A DNA stretch of 64,000 nt from Microlunatus sp. Gsoil 973. Lineage in GTDB: Bacteria > Actinomycetota > Actinomycetes > Propionibacteriales > Propionibacteriaceae. Below, one piece after another: positions 1 through 7,675 of the stretch. The notes beneath the pieces were generated by a model. That model did no database searches, had not been told where the DNA came from, and saw nothing but the letters and a program-made list of their open reading frames with translations. Within the stretch, counting starts at the first letter, position 1. The number at the start of each line of letters is the position of its first letter. The translations under genes and the position numbers were made by a program. The stretch covers positions 4,402,001 to 4,466,000 of the forward strand of contig NZ_CP046122.1 in assembly GCF_009707365.1 (NCBI RefSeq). Reading direction: 5' to 3'.

Positions 1-10
1 AAACCAAGCA

Positions 11-580
11 GTGACACCTCCCTTCGCCGACTCGTCGGAACCCGGCGGGACCTCGACCCCGCCGGGCATCGACGATCCGGGTGCCAAGACGGCGGTCGTG
101 GTGATGGGAGTCTCCGGGGCGGGCAAGACGACGGTCGCCGAGATTCTGGCGCGCCGACTGGGTTGGCTCGAGGCGGAGGCCGATGACTTCCATCCGCCCG
201 CCAACGTCGCCAAGATGCATTCCGGAATCCCGCTCACCGACGAGGATCGCGAGCCCTGGCTGGCCGCGCTGCGGGATTGGATCACCAAGGCTCCCGGCAG
301 CGTGATCCTCACCTGCTCGGCACTCAGGCGCAGCTACCGGGACGTGCTGCGTTCGGCGAACGCCAGGGTGGAGTTCCTGCATCTCGACGGTGACCATGAC
401 CTGATCAGGCAACGGATCACCTCGCGCAGCGGGCACTTCATGCCGGCGTCCCTGTTGGATTCACAGTTCGCCACCCTCGAGCCGTTGCAGCCCGACGAGC
501 CCGGTCTGGTGGCCGACGTCGCCGACGAGCCGGAAGCGATCGCCGACCAGGCGGTGCGGGCCCTGCGTCTAGGCAACTGA
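11..580 (+). CDS. gntK: gluconokinase
   Basis: Phosphorylates D-gluconate with ATP to 6-phosphogluconate in the cytosol, feeding the pentose phosphate or Entner-Doudoroff route. A P-loop GVSGAGKTT lies at residues 33-41, followed by the GntK/IdnK signature EADDFHPPANVAKM near residues 56-70, then LTDEDREPWL and LTCSALRRSYRD. At 189 aa it is somewhat long because about 27 Pro/Ser-rich residues precede the first strand. The GTG used is the first in frame in the window, and a later start is possible. No gluconate permease or regulator is visible. The SDR gene follows 23 bp downstream on the same strand. Confidence 0.9.
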   Translation: MTPPFADSSEPGGTSTPPGIDDPGAKTAVVVMGVSGAGKTTVAEILARRLGWLEAEADDFHPPANVAKMHSGIPLTDEDREPWLAALRDWITKAPGSVILTCSALRRSYRDVLRSANARVEFLHLDGDHDLIRQRITSRSGHFMPASLLDSQFATLEPLQPDEPGLVADVADEPEAIADQAVRALRLGN

Positions 581-603
581 TCGGCAAGCACGGAAGGTTG
601 GGA

Positions 604-1494
604 ATGGTCGAGGAGGACCAGCGCGGCCGGCGGATGATCATCACCGGAGCCAGTTCGGGTATCGGCCTGGCGGCGGCGTCCCGATTGGCCGCCCGCGGGG
701 CCGACGTCGTGCTCGCGGTACGCAATCCGGAGCGTGGTCGGGTCGCACTGGAGCGTATCCGTACCGAGGTTCCCGATGCCCGCGTCGAGGTCGGCGAACT
801 CGATCTCGCCGATCTCGGTTCGGTGCGCCGATTCGTCGATGATCAACTGGGCCGCGGTCCGTTGAGGGCGTTGATCAACAATGCCGGCATCTCCAACACA
901 CCGAAGCGGACCCTCACTGTCGACGGCTTCGAACTGCAGGCCGCAACCAACGTTCTCGGCCACTTCGTGCTCACCGCAGGATTGATGCCGGCACTCCACG
1001 CCGGCGGCGACTCGCGGATCGTCTCGGTGAGCAGCATGGCCGCATTGGCGGTGCCCTCGGTCGATCTGTCCTTCAACGAGCACGGCCGCTACCTACCCGC
1101 GCTGGCCTACGCGCAGAGCAAACTGGCCTGCGGCATCTTCGCCCTGGAACTCGACCGGCGGCTCAAGGCGGCCAACCGGCCGACCATCTCGGTGCTGACC
1201 CATCCGGGGTGGGCGTCGACCAACCTCTTCGCCGCCCACGACGATCCGGTCAACCGAATGATCAACTACTTCACCGGGGCGCTGGCCACGCCGGCGGCCG
1301 ACGGCGCCGAGTGCGAGGTCCACGCGGCCACTGCTGCGGAGCTGACCGGCGGCGAATACATCGGGCCGCGCTGGATCTCTCGGGGCAAGCCGTGGATCAT
1401 CCGTCCGCGGCGGCTGATGTCGGATCCACAGACCGGCCGTCGCTGGTGGCAGGCCGCAGAGCGACGTACCGGGATCACCTTCGAACTTGATTGA
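604..1494 (+). CDS. SDR family NAD(P)-dependent oxidoreductase
   Basis: Short-chain dehydrogenase/reductase of about 296 aa with unknown substrate. The cofactor motif TGASSGIG is at residues 14-21, the NNAG motif follows in LINNAGISNT, and the catalytic YxxxK appears as YAQSK, preceded by the serine-rich strand VSVSSMAA. The long C-terminal part (HPGWASTNLF and beyond) resembles the retinol-dehydrogenase/WWOX-like branch of SDRs. I chose ATG 604 because GGAAGG at about 591-596 gives good spacing; an in-frame TTG lies at 598. Co-directional with gntK, 23 bp apart, so possibly one transcript. Confidence 0.85.
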   Translation: MVEEDQRGRRMIITGASSGIGLAAASRLAARGADVVLAVRNPERGRVALERIRTEVPDARVEVGELDLADLGSVRRFVDDQLGRGPLRALINNAGISNTPKRTLTVDGFELQAATNVLGHFVLTAGLMPALHAGGDSRIVSVSSMAALAVPSVDLSFNEHGRYLPALAYAQSKLACGIFALELDRRLKAANRPTISVLTHPGWASTNLFAAHDDPVNRMINYFTGALATPAADGAECEVHAATAAELTGGEYIGPRWISRGKPWIIRPRRLMSDPQTGRRWWQAAERRTGITFELD

Positions 1495-1521
1495 TCGGGT
1501 CGCCCGGTCGGTCGGTTCGGG

Positions 1522-2106
1522 TCAGGTCAGGTGGGAGCGGGCCGCCGTCAGATCCTCCGGACGATCGACATCGGTGGTGTACGCCGACGGCAGCCGGACG
1601 CGCACCACCTCACCGGCCGCGGCAAGATCATCCAACAGCCTCCGGGCACTGATGCCGTGATTGTCCGCGTGGGCGGCCAACCGCTGTAACGCCGGAGCTC
1701 GTACGGCCAGTTGCAGCGGCTGATCAACGCCCGCCTGGTCGACCCCGATCACGGCAACGACCTGGTCCGCGGATTCGGACAGCGTTTCGGCCAGCCGTAC
1801 AGCCGCCGCACCGCCGCGTGGCGCGTCACCGGGCAGTGTCGCGATCACGGTGGCGCCGGCAGCGGCAGCCGCCGCAGCACCGGCGACCAGCCCCGCTCCG
1901 GGTCCTCCGCCGGGCGGATCCTCCCGGGCGAATTCGGCCGGCCGATCGAGCGCGCGCTCCGGCCCGACGATGATCAGCAGCCAGGTGTCCGGGATCCCGG
2001 ACACCGCATGATGGAGCAGCGGTACGCCCTCGAGGGCGGCATCGAGCTTGTCAGCGCCGAAGCGGCTGGACGTGCCGCCAGCCAGAACGATTGCGGCCGT
2101 CGTCAC
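1522..2106 (-). CDS. MobA-like NTP transferase domain protein
   Basis: Nucleotidyltransferase of the MobA/NTP_transf_3 fold, 194 aa. The nucleotide-binding signature LAGGTSSRFGADK is at the N-terminus, followed by the Gly-rich loop PPGGGPGAGLVAG, a metal-site strand ending LPGD, and the C-terminal YTTDVDRPEDL that matches the family's D-x-D-T-P-E-D-L. Known members transfer GMP to molybdopterin or CMP/NMP to related cofactors. No molybdenum-cofactor gene is nearby. A CDP-alcohol phosphotransferase lies just upstream, so a role in making a CDP-activated headgroup is equally possible (inference). Its start overlaps the stop of the upstream small membrane gene by 4 bp, indicating translational coupling. 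Confidence 0.75.
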   Translation of the reverse strand: MTTAAIVLAGGTSSRFGADKLDAALEGVPLLHHAVSGIPDTWLLIIVGPERALDRPAEFAREDPPGGGPGAGLVAGAAAAAAAGATVIATLPGDAPRGGAAAVRLAETLSESADQVVAVIGVDQAGVDQPLQLAVRAPALQRLAAHADNHGISARRLLDDLAAAGEVVRVRLPSAYTTDVDRPEDLTAARSHLT

Positions 2107-2360
2107 AGGCCGCGCAGGAAGTCGTTGTCGTCGTCAGGAGCTTTCGGTCGACCGGTGAATTGGTTCTGCCGGCGGGAGTCGGATGTCGGCCGGCCGAAGA
2201 ACAGCCAACCCAGCGATCCCAGCAGCGGCAGCACGATGATGAGCGTTGCCCAACCCCAGCGTGGCATCCGGCGAACGGCGTACGTCGGGGCCTGGGCTAC
2301 CTCAACAATGCAGTAGATGGCGAGCAGGATCACCATCACGATTGGTAGATACCGACCCAT
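2103..2360 (-). CDS. PLDc_N-domain small membrane protein
   Basis: An 85-aa protein with two predicted membrane helices (about residues 4-20 and 35-55) joined by the short loop around APTYAVRRMPRWGW, followed by WLFFGRP and a hydrophilic tail. This matches the phospholipase D-nuclease N-terminal (PLDc_N) layout common in small actinobacterial membrane proteins, whose function is unknown. It overlaps the MobA-like gene by 4 bp (ATGA) and probably leads that two-gene transcript. Divergent from the CDP-alcohol phosphotransferase gene, with 65 bp between them. Confidence 0.75.
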   Translation of the reverse strand: MGRYLPIVMVILLAIYCIVEVAQAPTYAVRRMPRWGWATLIIVLPLLGSLGWLFFGRPTSDSRRQNQFTGRPKAPDDDNDFLRGL

Positions 2361-2425
2361 GCCGCAAGCGTAGTCCGGTTCGCCGCAGGTGAACCTCCAG
2401 CTGAGAAACAGCGTCGCGGAACCCT

Positions 2426-3283
2426 ATGCTGGCCGGTATGTCTGACGCCGCGACGCCCGACCAGCCGACAGTTGGGAGCCAGCGAGGCAACCACCCCTCG
2501 ATGACCGAGCTGCGCGCGGTGTCCCAGCCGCCGACGGTTCTCGGCCGGCGCAATTCCGAGCACTGGGCAGGCGCGCTCTACCTGCGGAAGGGCTCCATCT
2601 ACATCACCCGGGCGTTGCTGCCGACCGGGATCAGTGCCAACGCGGTCACCTGGTGGATCGCGATCATCGGCGTCGGTGCCGCGGCGGTGCTGTTGCTCCC
2701 GGGTTGGTGGCCGTTCCTGGCGGCGGCCGCGCTGATCCAGTTCAGCATCATGATCGACTGCACCGATGGTGAGATCGCCCGGTGGCGGGGCCAGTCGTCG
2801 GCTGCCGGCGTCTACATCGACCGGGTCTGCCACTACGTGGTCGAAGCGTCGCTGCCGATCGGATTCGGGATGCACCTGGACGGCGGACCGGCCCACGCCG
2901 GCGGCTGGACGATCCTCGGGATGGCGACCGCGATCCTGGTGCTGCTCAAGAAGGCAACCGGCGACCTGGTGCATGTGGCGCGGGCCTACTTCGGCTGGCC
3001 GAAACTGTCCGAGGACGCCGAGCTGGCCGCTCCGCGCAGCGGCGGTCTGCGATCGATCCGCGGCCTGCTGAGGTTCTTTCCGTTCTTCCGGGCGTTCGGG
3101 GCGATCGAGTATTCGCTGATCCTGTTGGTGATCGCCACGATCGACCTGCTGCGGCCGCTCGGCTCCGAAGGCCTGCTGCAGCTCTGGGCGATCATCGGGG
3201 TGCCGCTGGCCGCACTGACCGCACTCGGCTACCTGATCGCGATCCTGGCCTCCAGCCGGCTTCGCCCGCCGGCCGGTTCCTGA
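2426..3283 (+). CDS. CDP-alcohol phosphatidyltransferase family membrane protein
   Basis: Integral membrane enzyme (285 aa) that should move a phospho-alcohol from a CDP-activated donor to an acceptor alcohol, as in phospholipid headgroup synthesis. The family motif D-x2-D-G-x2-A-R-x8-G-x3-D-x3-D appears as DCTDGEIARWRG, then G, VYI, D, RVC, H. Three aspartates are kept but the fourth, assigned as catalytic base in the family, is histidine here. About six hydrophobic segments surround the motif. ATG 2426 is used; a second ATG lies at 2438. It converges on the glycosyltransferase gene. Together with that gene and the nucleotidyltransferase it suggests a cell-envelope glycolipid or phosphopolyol function (inference). 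Confidence 0.8.
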   Translation: MLAGMSDAATPDQPTVGSQRGNHPSMTELRAVSQPPTVLGRRNSEHWAGALYLRKGSIYITRALLPTGISANAVTWWIAIIGVGAAAVLLLPGWWPFLAAAALIQFSIMIDCTDGEIARWRGQSSAAGVYIDRVCHYVVEASLPIGFGMHLDGGPAHAGGWTILGMATAILVLLKKATGDLVHVARAYFGWPKLSEDAELAAPRSGGLRSIRGLLRFFPFFRAFGAIEYSLILLVIATIDLLRPLGSEGLLQLWAIIGVPLAALTALGYLIAILASSRLRPPAGS

Positions 3284-3313
3284 CCCGCGGTCACCAACGG
3301 ACCCGGCCTTCGG

Positions 3314-4183
3314 TCAGATGATCGGCGGTTGACCCAGCCGCGCCAACTTGGCGACGGTCTTCCAGCGCATCGGTTCGCGCAGGCCGGGAGAGGTACGCCA
3401 GCCCTCCTGCCAGCCTGACACCCACGACTTGACCGATTCCCAGTCCCCGGCATTGCGGGCCAGCGAGATCGCGGTCCAGACGCCGACATAGATCGGGATC
3501 AGCGGCACCGGCAGATTGCGCCGAGCCACCCAGACCCGGTTGCGGGCGTTCAGCCGCAGATAGTACGAGTGCCGCCCGGCCGGCACGGCCGGATGGTGCA
3601 CCGTCAGGGCCGCCTCGTACCAGGCGTCCCAGCCGCGGTCCCGCATCCGCCAGCAGACGTCGACCCCTTCGTGCCCGTGGAAGAAGTTGCCGGGGAAGCC
3701 GCCGACGTCCTCCCAGGCCCTTCGGCGATACAGGGTGACGCCCTCCGGACAGGTGAAGGCGGGGCCGGATTCCAGCGGGTCTCCGACATGGGCCCGGGGC
3801 ACCCAGCGGCGCAGGGTGACACCGTTCTCGTCCGAAAGGCGCGGTGCCAGCAGCCCGAGCCGCGGCCACCGGTCGAAGATCACCATCGCCTTGCTCAGAA
3901 AGTCCTTGTCGGGCAGCCAGGCGTCGTCGTCGAGGAACATGAACACCTCGCTGGTGACCCGCGCGGCGGCATAGTTCCGGCCGCCGGGAGAACCCAGATT
4001 CTCCGCCACGCCCTCGGATCGGACGCCGTCGGGCAGTCCCTCGGGCTGCCAGCCCATCCCGACGCAGAACACCTCGAAGGAGTCGTACCCCTGGGCAACC
4101 GCGCTGCGCAGACATCGGTCCAGTTCCTCGGGCCGGTCGCCCATCGACAGCACGATGATGCTGACCCGAGGATTTTCCGACAT
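3314..4183 (-). CDS. glycosyltransferase family 2
   Basis: GT-A fold glycosyltransferase of about 289 aa. VSIIVLSMGDRPEEL begins the nucleotide-sugar domain, NLGSPGGRNYAAARV follows, and FLDDDAWLPDKDF holds the DxD-type metal site. The C-terminal half has WRMRDRGWDAWYE and an amphipathic/hydrophobic stretch near RNLPVPLIPIYVGVWTAIS, so it may sit at the membrane. The start is set at ATG 4183 because conserved sequence begins at once after it; upstream in-frame codons code for low-quality residues. It lies 67 bp downstream of menA on the same strand and may be co-transcribed with menE-menA. The acceptor is unknown; envelope polysaccharide or glycolipid is the likely setting. Confidence 0.8.
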   Translation of the reverse strand: MSENPRVSIIVLSMGDRPEELDRCLRSAVAQGYDSFEVFCVGMGWQPEGLPDGVRSEGVAENLGSPGGRNYAAARVTSEVFMFLDDDAWLPDKDFLSKAMVIFDRWPRLGLLAPRLSDENGVTLRRWVPRAHVGDPLESGPAFTCPEGVTLYRRRAWEDVGGFPGNFFHGHEGVDVCWRMRDRGWDAWYEAALTVHHPAVPAGRHSYYLRLNARNRVWVARRNLPVPLIPIYVGVWTAISLARNAGDWESVKSWVSGWQEGWRTSPGLREPMRWKTVAKLARLGQPPII

Positions 4184-4250
4184 GGAATCCACTGTACGGC
4201 CACCCGGCGTTGGACCCGGCGGCACGCTTCGGCGCGATCGGCCGCCGTCC

Positions 4251-5177
4251 TCAGCCGAATGCCGTCGCAACCAACAGCCCGACCGCGAGCCCGACGGCGG
4301 ACAGCAGACAGGCCAGGCCGGCAGCCTTCAGCGCCGGAATCAGCTCCCGTCCCTGCGCGCCGCGCAGAACGGTCACCAGTTGAGGTACCAGATACCCGAT
4401 CCCGGCCAGGGCCAGCAGCGACCACCAGGTCATCACCGCCGCAGCGGCGACGTAGGCGACCGTGGCACCGACGGCCAGCCCGGTGAACATCAGCCGGGTG
4501 GCCGGGGCGCCGATCCGGGTCGCCAGGGTGCGCTTGCCGGCGAGCTGGTCACCCGGGATGTCGCGCAGGTTGTTGACCACCAGAACGGCGACGGCCAGCA
4601 GACCGATCGCGACCGCCACCAGCAGCGTCGGCAGATCGATCCGGCCGAGCTGGACCACCGCCGTACCGCAGACCGCGACCAGACCGAAGAAGACGAAGAC
4701 GAAGACCTCACCGAGGCCGAGGTAGCCGTAGGGATGCTTCCCACCGGTGTAGAACCAGGCCGCCAGGATCGCGGCGATGCCGGCAGGGACCAACCACCAC
4801 TGCCAGGAGAGCACCAGCAGCACCAGACCGAGCAGCGCGGCGACCCCGAAGCAGCCGAACGCGGCGCGCTTGACCAGCACCGGCCGGGCTACCCCGGAGC
4901 CGACCAGCCGCATCGGCCCGACGCGGTCCGCGTCGGTGCCGCGGATACCGTCGGAGTAGTCGTTGGCGAAGTTCACCCCGATCTGCAGGGCGACGCTGAG
5001 CAGCAGTGCGAGCAGAGCCGGAACCACCGCGAACGACCCGCCCGCGTACGCCGTCGCAGAGCCGGCGACCACTGGCGCGACCGACAACGGGAGGGTCCGG
5101 GGCCGGGCCCCCTCCACCCACTGGGCGAAGGTGGGCATCCCCGGCGTTCCCGGCATCGTCGATGCCCCACCACTCAC
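4251..5177 (-). CDS. menA: 1,4-dihydroxy-2-naphthoate polyprenyltransferase
   Basis: Membrane UbiA-family prenyltransferase that joins the polyprenyl tail to DHNA, giving demethylmenaquinone. The first Asp-rich site is NDYSDGIRGTD (about residues 69-79) and the second is NNLRDIPGDQLAGKRT; eight or nine hydrophobic helices fit the family. At 308 aa the length is normal. The GTG start overlaps the menE stop by 4 bp (GTGA), so translation is coupled to menE; a second possible start is the ATG at 5156. One copy of the 41-bp dispersed element ends 15 bp upstream of the start, inside the end of menE. The polyprenyl donor probably comes from the synthase at 38899-39891. Confidence 0.93.
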   Translation of the reverse strand: MSGGASTMPGTPGMPTFAQWVEGARPRTLPLSVAPVVAGSATAYAGGSFAVVPALLALLLSVALQIGVNFANDYSDGIRGTDADRVGPMRLVGSGVARPVLVKRAAFGCFGVAALLGLVLLVLSWQWWLVPAGIAAILAAWFYTGGKHPYGYLGLGEVFVFVFFGLVAVCGTAVVQLGRIDLPTLLVAVAIGLLAVAVLVVNNLRDIPGDQLAGKRTLATRIGAPATRLMFTGLAVGATVAYVAAAAVMTWWSLLALAGIGYLVPQLVTVLRGAQGRELIPALKAAGLACLLSAVGLAVGLLVATAFG

Positions 5178-6529
5178 TGCTGATCCCCTTTCGCCGAGGG
5201 GTCAGTAAATCCCTCATTTTCGCGGCGTGTCGTGGTCCTTGCGGCGCCGTTGCGCAGCGCTTCGCGGTCAATTTTGCCGCTTGTGGTGCGCGGCAGGGCA
5301 GGGAGCACCTCGATTCGGGCCGGCAGCTCGTGCGCGGCCAGCCGGGACATGAGGTAGGACCGCAGGCTCTGCGCGTCGAACTGCCCCGACCAGCATTCGG
5401 CGTACGCCACCGGCCGGGCGCCCCATTCCGGATCGGGTACGCCAACGACAGCGATCTCGCCGTCCAGCCCGGGCCACCCACGGGCGACCCGCTCCACCGC
5501 CGCGGTGTCGATCTTGAGGCCGCCGGAGATGATCACGTCGTCGTACCGGCCGAGAATCTCCAGCCGCCCGCCGGACAGCACGCCGCGGTCGTTGGTCCGG
5601 ATCATCCCGTCGATCACCGTCGCGGCGGTCAGCTCGGGACGCAACCGATACCCGGAGAAGAGCATCGGCCCGCCGAGCCAGACCCGGCCCTGGTCCGGTC
5701 GGTCCTCTCCATGGCCGGGTTCAGGCGCCGGATCCCCGACGACACGCCGCGTAAATGAAGGATTTTGTGACCCCTCGCCGGGGTGGAGGGTGACGGTGAC
5801 GCCGGACAGCGGGACGCCGTCGTAGATGCAGCCGCCGCAGGTCTCGCTCATCCCATAGGTGGTGATCACGGTGATCCCGGCGGCGCGGGCCCGGTCGAGC
5901 AGGGCAGTCTCGGCCGGGGCACCGCCGAGCAGTACGGCGTCGACCCGCGCCAGGGCCGCGGCCAGCGCCGGCTCACGCAGCGCCCGGGTCAGTTGGGTGG
6001 GTACAACGGAGAGATAGCTGCGGCCCTCGGCCGAGGCCACCGCGGCAGCCAGCCCCGACAGGTCACGCCCGACATCCAGCACCGGCCGGTCGGCCGCCAC
6101 TGCCCGGGCGACCACCATGAACCCCGCAACGTAGTGGGTCGGCAACGCCAACAGCCAGCGGCCGGGCCCTCCCAACCGCTGCTCGGTCGCCGCCGCGGAT
6201 GCCCGGATCGCCGAGCGGGAGAGCACCACACCCTTCGGGGCACCGGTGGAACCCGACGTCGACACCACGACGGCCGCGTCCGGTTCGGCGACCGGCACCT
6301 CGGGACGCAGCATCGCCCGCACCACGCCTGCGGCGACCGGATCGGCCGGCAGCGGCGCGATCGGCGGTCCGCCGGCCAGGGTCTCGCCGACCACGTCGGC
6401 CAGGTCGGCGACCGGAGTCGCCGGATCCACCAGCCGCAGGTGGTCCGGCCCCGGGCCGGCACCAGCAGCCGAACCCGTCTCCGACCCGGCAGTCGAACCG
6501 GCGGTCGAACCGGCACCAACAGAACTCAC
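5174..6529 (-). CDS. menE: o-succinylbenzoate--CoA ligase with two repeat-derived segments
   Basis: Adenylate-forming ligase activating o-succinylbenzoate to OSB-CoA in menaquinone synthesis. The P-loop-like motif STSGSTGAPKG is at residues 90-100, YGMSETCGGCIYDGVPL near 230-245, and the C-terminal hinge and catalytic lysine region ends with PRTTSGKIDREALR. GTG 6529 follows a CAGACT box at leaderless spacing and gives 451 aa, longer than typical actinobacterial MenE. Part of the excess is a Gly/Ser/Thr/Ala-rich N-terminus. The rest is two segments encoded by the dispersed 41-bp element: residues about 250-264, in a loop after the signature motif, and 433-446 at the C-terminus. Both stay in frame. 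Divergent from menC; overlaps menA. Confidence 0.9.
   Translation of the reverse strand: MSSVGAGSTAGSTAGSETGSAAGAGPGPDHLRLVDPATPVADLADVVGETLAGGPPIAPLPADPVAAGVVRAMLRPEVPVAEPDAAVVVSTSGSTGAPKGVVLSRSAIRASAAATEQRLGGPGRWLLALPTHYVAGFMVVARAVAADRPVLDVGRDLSGLAAAVASAEGRSYLSVVPTQLTRALREPALAAALARVDAVLLGGAPAETALLDRARAAGITVITTYGMSETCGGCIYDGVPLSGVTVTLHPGEGSQNPSFTRRVVGDPAPEPGHGEDRPDQGRVWLGGPMLFSGYRLRPELTAATVIDGMIRTNDRGVLSGGRLEILGRYDDVIISGGLKIDTAAVERVARGWPGLDGEIAVVGVPDPEWGARPVAYAECWSGQFDAQSLRSYLMSRLAAHELPARIEVLPALPRTTSGKIDREALRNGAARTTTRRENEGFTDPSAKGDQQ
5192..5232 (-). repeat. 41-bp dispersed element, copy A (in menE C-terminus)
   Basis: Read on the minus strand this starts CGACACGCCGCG, has GAGGGATTTACTGACCCCTC in its second half and ends GGCG. 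It shares the first 12 bases exactly with copies B and C and most of the remaining 29. GAGGG and CCCTC can pair around a 10-nt loop. It encodes the last residues of MenE (TTRRENEGFTDPSAKG) and stops 15 bp before the menA start codon. Confidence 0.8.
5740..5780 (+). repeat. 41-bp dispersed element, copy B (inside menE)
   Basis: Plus-strand copy beginning CGACACGCCGCG and ending GTGACCCCTCGCCG. It lies inside menE in the opposite orientation to copy A, so MenE translates it as GEGSQNPSFTRRV. The open reading frame is kept, and the segment sits between two strands of the large domain just after the conserved CGGCIYDGVPL motif, where family members normally have a short turn. Confidence 0.8.
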
Positions 6530-6634
6530 CCCGACAGTCTGCCGCGGCGGCGGGACGGTCGCGAAAGCCGGTCGAGGCGGGGCCGGCGGGGCAGCGAGCG
6601 GTCCGGCCGGCCCACGTCGGGGCCGCCCCGCTCC

Positions 6635-6640
6635 TACACT
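6635..6640 (+). promoter_or_regulatory. menC leaderless promoter -10 box
   Basis: TACACT (TAnnnT type) ends 6 nt before the menC GTG, so transcription would start at or next to the first codon. No clear -35 is seen and no ribosome-binding site precedes the GTG. Confidence 0.5.
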
Positions 6641-6646
6641 GAGGCC

Positions 6647-7675
6647 GTGCCCGCGACCGCCATCACCACGTACGCGATCGCGATGCGCACCCGCTTCCGC
6701 GGCATCACCGAACGTCGCGGAATGATCTGGCGGGGGCCGGCCGGCTGGGCCGAATGGAGCCCGTTCGAGGACTACGCGCCCGCCGAAGCCGTCCCGTGGC
6801 TGCGGGCAGCCCAGGAACAGGCCGACCGGGATTTCCCGTCGCCGGTCCGGGACCAGGTGCCGGTCAACTGCACGATCCCCGTTGTCGACCCGAAGACAGC
6901 GTTCCGGATGGCCTCCGAATCCGGCTGCCGCACCGCCAAGGTCAAGGTGGCCGATCCGGGCTCGAAGCCCAGCGACGACCTGGCCCGGGTCGCTGCGGTC
7001 CGCGCCGCCCTCGGCCCCGCCGGCCGGGTCCGGGTCGACGCCAACGGGGCCTGGGACGTGGACGAGGCGCTCGCTGCGTTGACCGAGCTGAGCGCCTTCG
7101 GACTGGAGTACGCCGAACAGCCTTGCGGGACGGTCGAGGAGCTTGCCCAGCTGCGCCGCCGCCTCCGGGATCGCGGACCGGTCGTTCCGATCGCCGCCGA
7201 CGAGTCGATCCGCCGGGCCGACGACCCCTACCGGGTCGCCGAACTCGAGGCCGCAGATATCGCCGTGCTCAAGGTCCAGCCGTTGGGCGGCGTGCGCGCC
7301 TGCCTGGAGATCGCCGAACGCATCGGTCTGCCGGTGGTCGTCTCCAGCGCGGTGGAAACCAGCATCGGGATCCGCGCCGGCATCGCCCTCGCCGCCGCTC
7401 TGCCCGAGCTGCCGTACGCCTGCGGGTTGAACACCATCCGGCTGCTCACCGATGACATCGCCCGGCAGCCGTTGATCGCCGAGAACGGAATGCTGCCGGT
7501 CGGCCGGGTCGACCCCGACCCGGATGCGATCCGCCGCTGCACCGCACCGGACACCGTCGCGGCCGCCTGGCGGGCTCGGCTCGAGGAGACGCTCCACGTC
7601 GCCGGAGAGGATCCGGGCGGACTCGGTGCCGACCCGCCCGAGCACGGCCAGCGGATCCAGGACGTGATGCGATGA
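6647..7675 (+). CDS. menC: o-succinylbenzoate synthase
   Basis: Enolase-superfamily dehydratase converting SHCHC to o-succinylbenzoate. Superfamily residues are visible in order: the KxK motif in TAKVKVAD, metal aspartate in RVDANGAWD, glutamate in LEYAEQPC, aspartate in PIAADES and the second lysine in AVLKVQPLGG. About 342 aa from GTG 6647, chosen because a TACACT box lies 6 nt upstream and conserved sequence begins immediately. The N-terminal capping domain is short, as in actinobacterial MenC. The stop overlaps the menD ATG by 4 bp (ATGA), so menC-menD form one operon, divergent from menE-menA. Confidence 0.92.
   Translation: MPATAITTYAIAMRTRFRGITERRGMIWRGPAGWAEWSPFEDYAPAEAVPWLRAAQEQADRDFPSPVRDQVPVNCTIPVVDPKTAFRMASESGCRTAKVKVADPGSKPSDDLARVAAVRAALGPAGRVRVDANGAWDVDEALAALTELSAFGLEYAEQPCGTVEELAQLRRRLRDRGPVVPIAADESIRRADDPYRVAELEAADIAVLKVQPLGGVRACLEIAERIGLPVVVSSAVETSIGIRAGIALAAALPELPYACGLNTIRLLTDDIARQPLIAENGMLPVGRVDPDPDAIRRCTAPDTVAAAWRARLEETLHVAGEDPGGLGADPPEHGQRIQDVMR

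Noticed and set aside
334-1083. Long minus-strand reading frame opposite gntK and the SDR
   Set aside because: Arg/Gly-rich shadow without family motifs; both plus-strand genes are clearly coding. The same applies to many long antisense frames, such as those opposite nuoG-nuoH and nuoL-nuoN.
5783-6646. In-frame N-terminal extension of menC across the menE gene
   Set aside because: The extra 288 codons are antisense to menE with no homology; conserved MenC sequence and a leaderless promoter point to GTG 6647.
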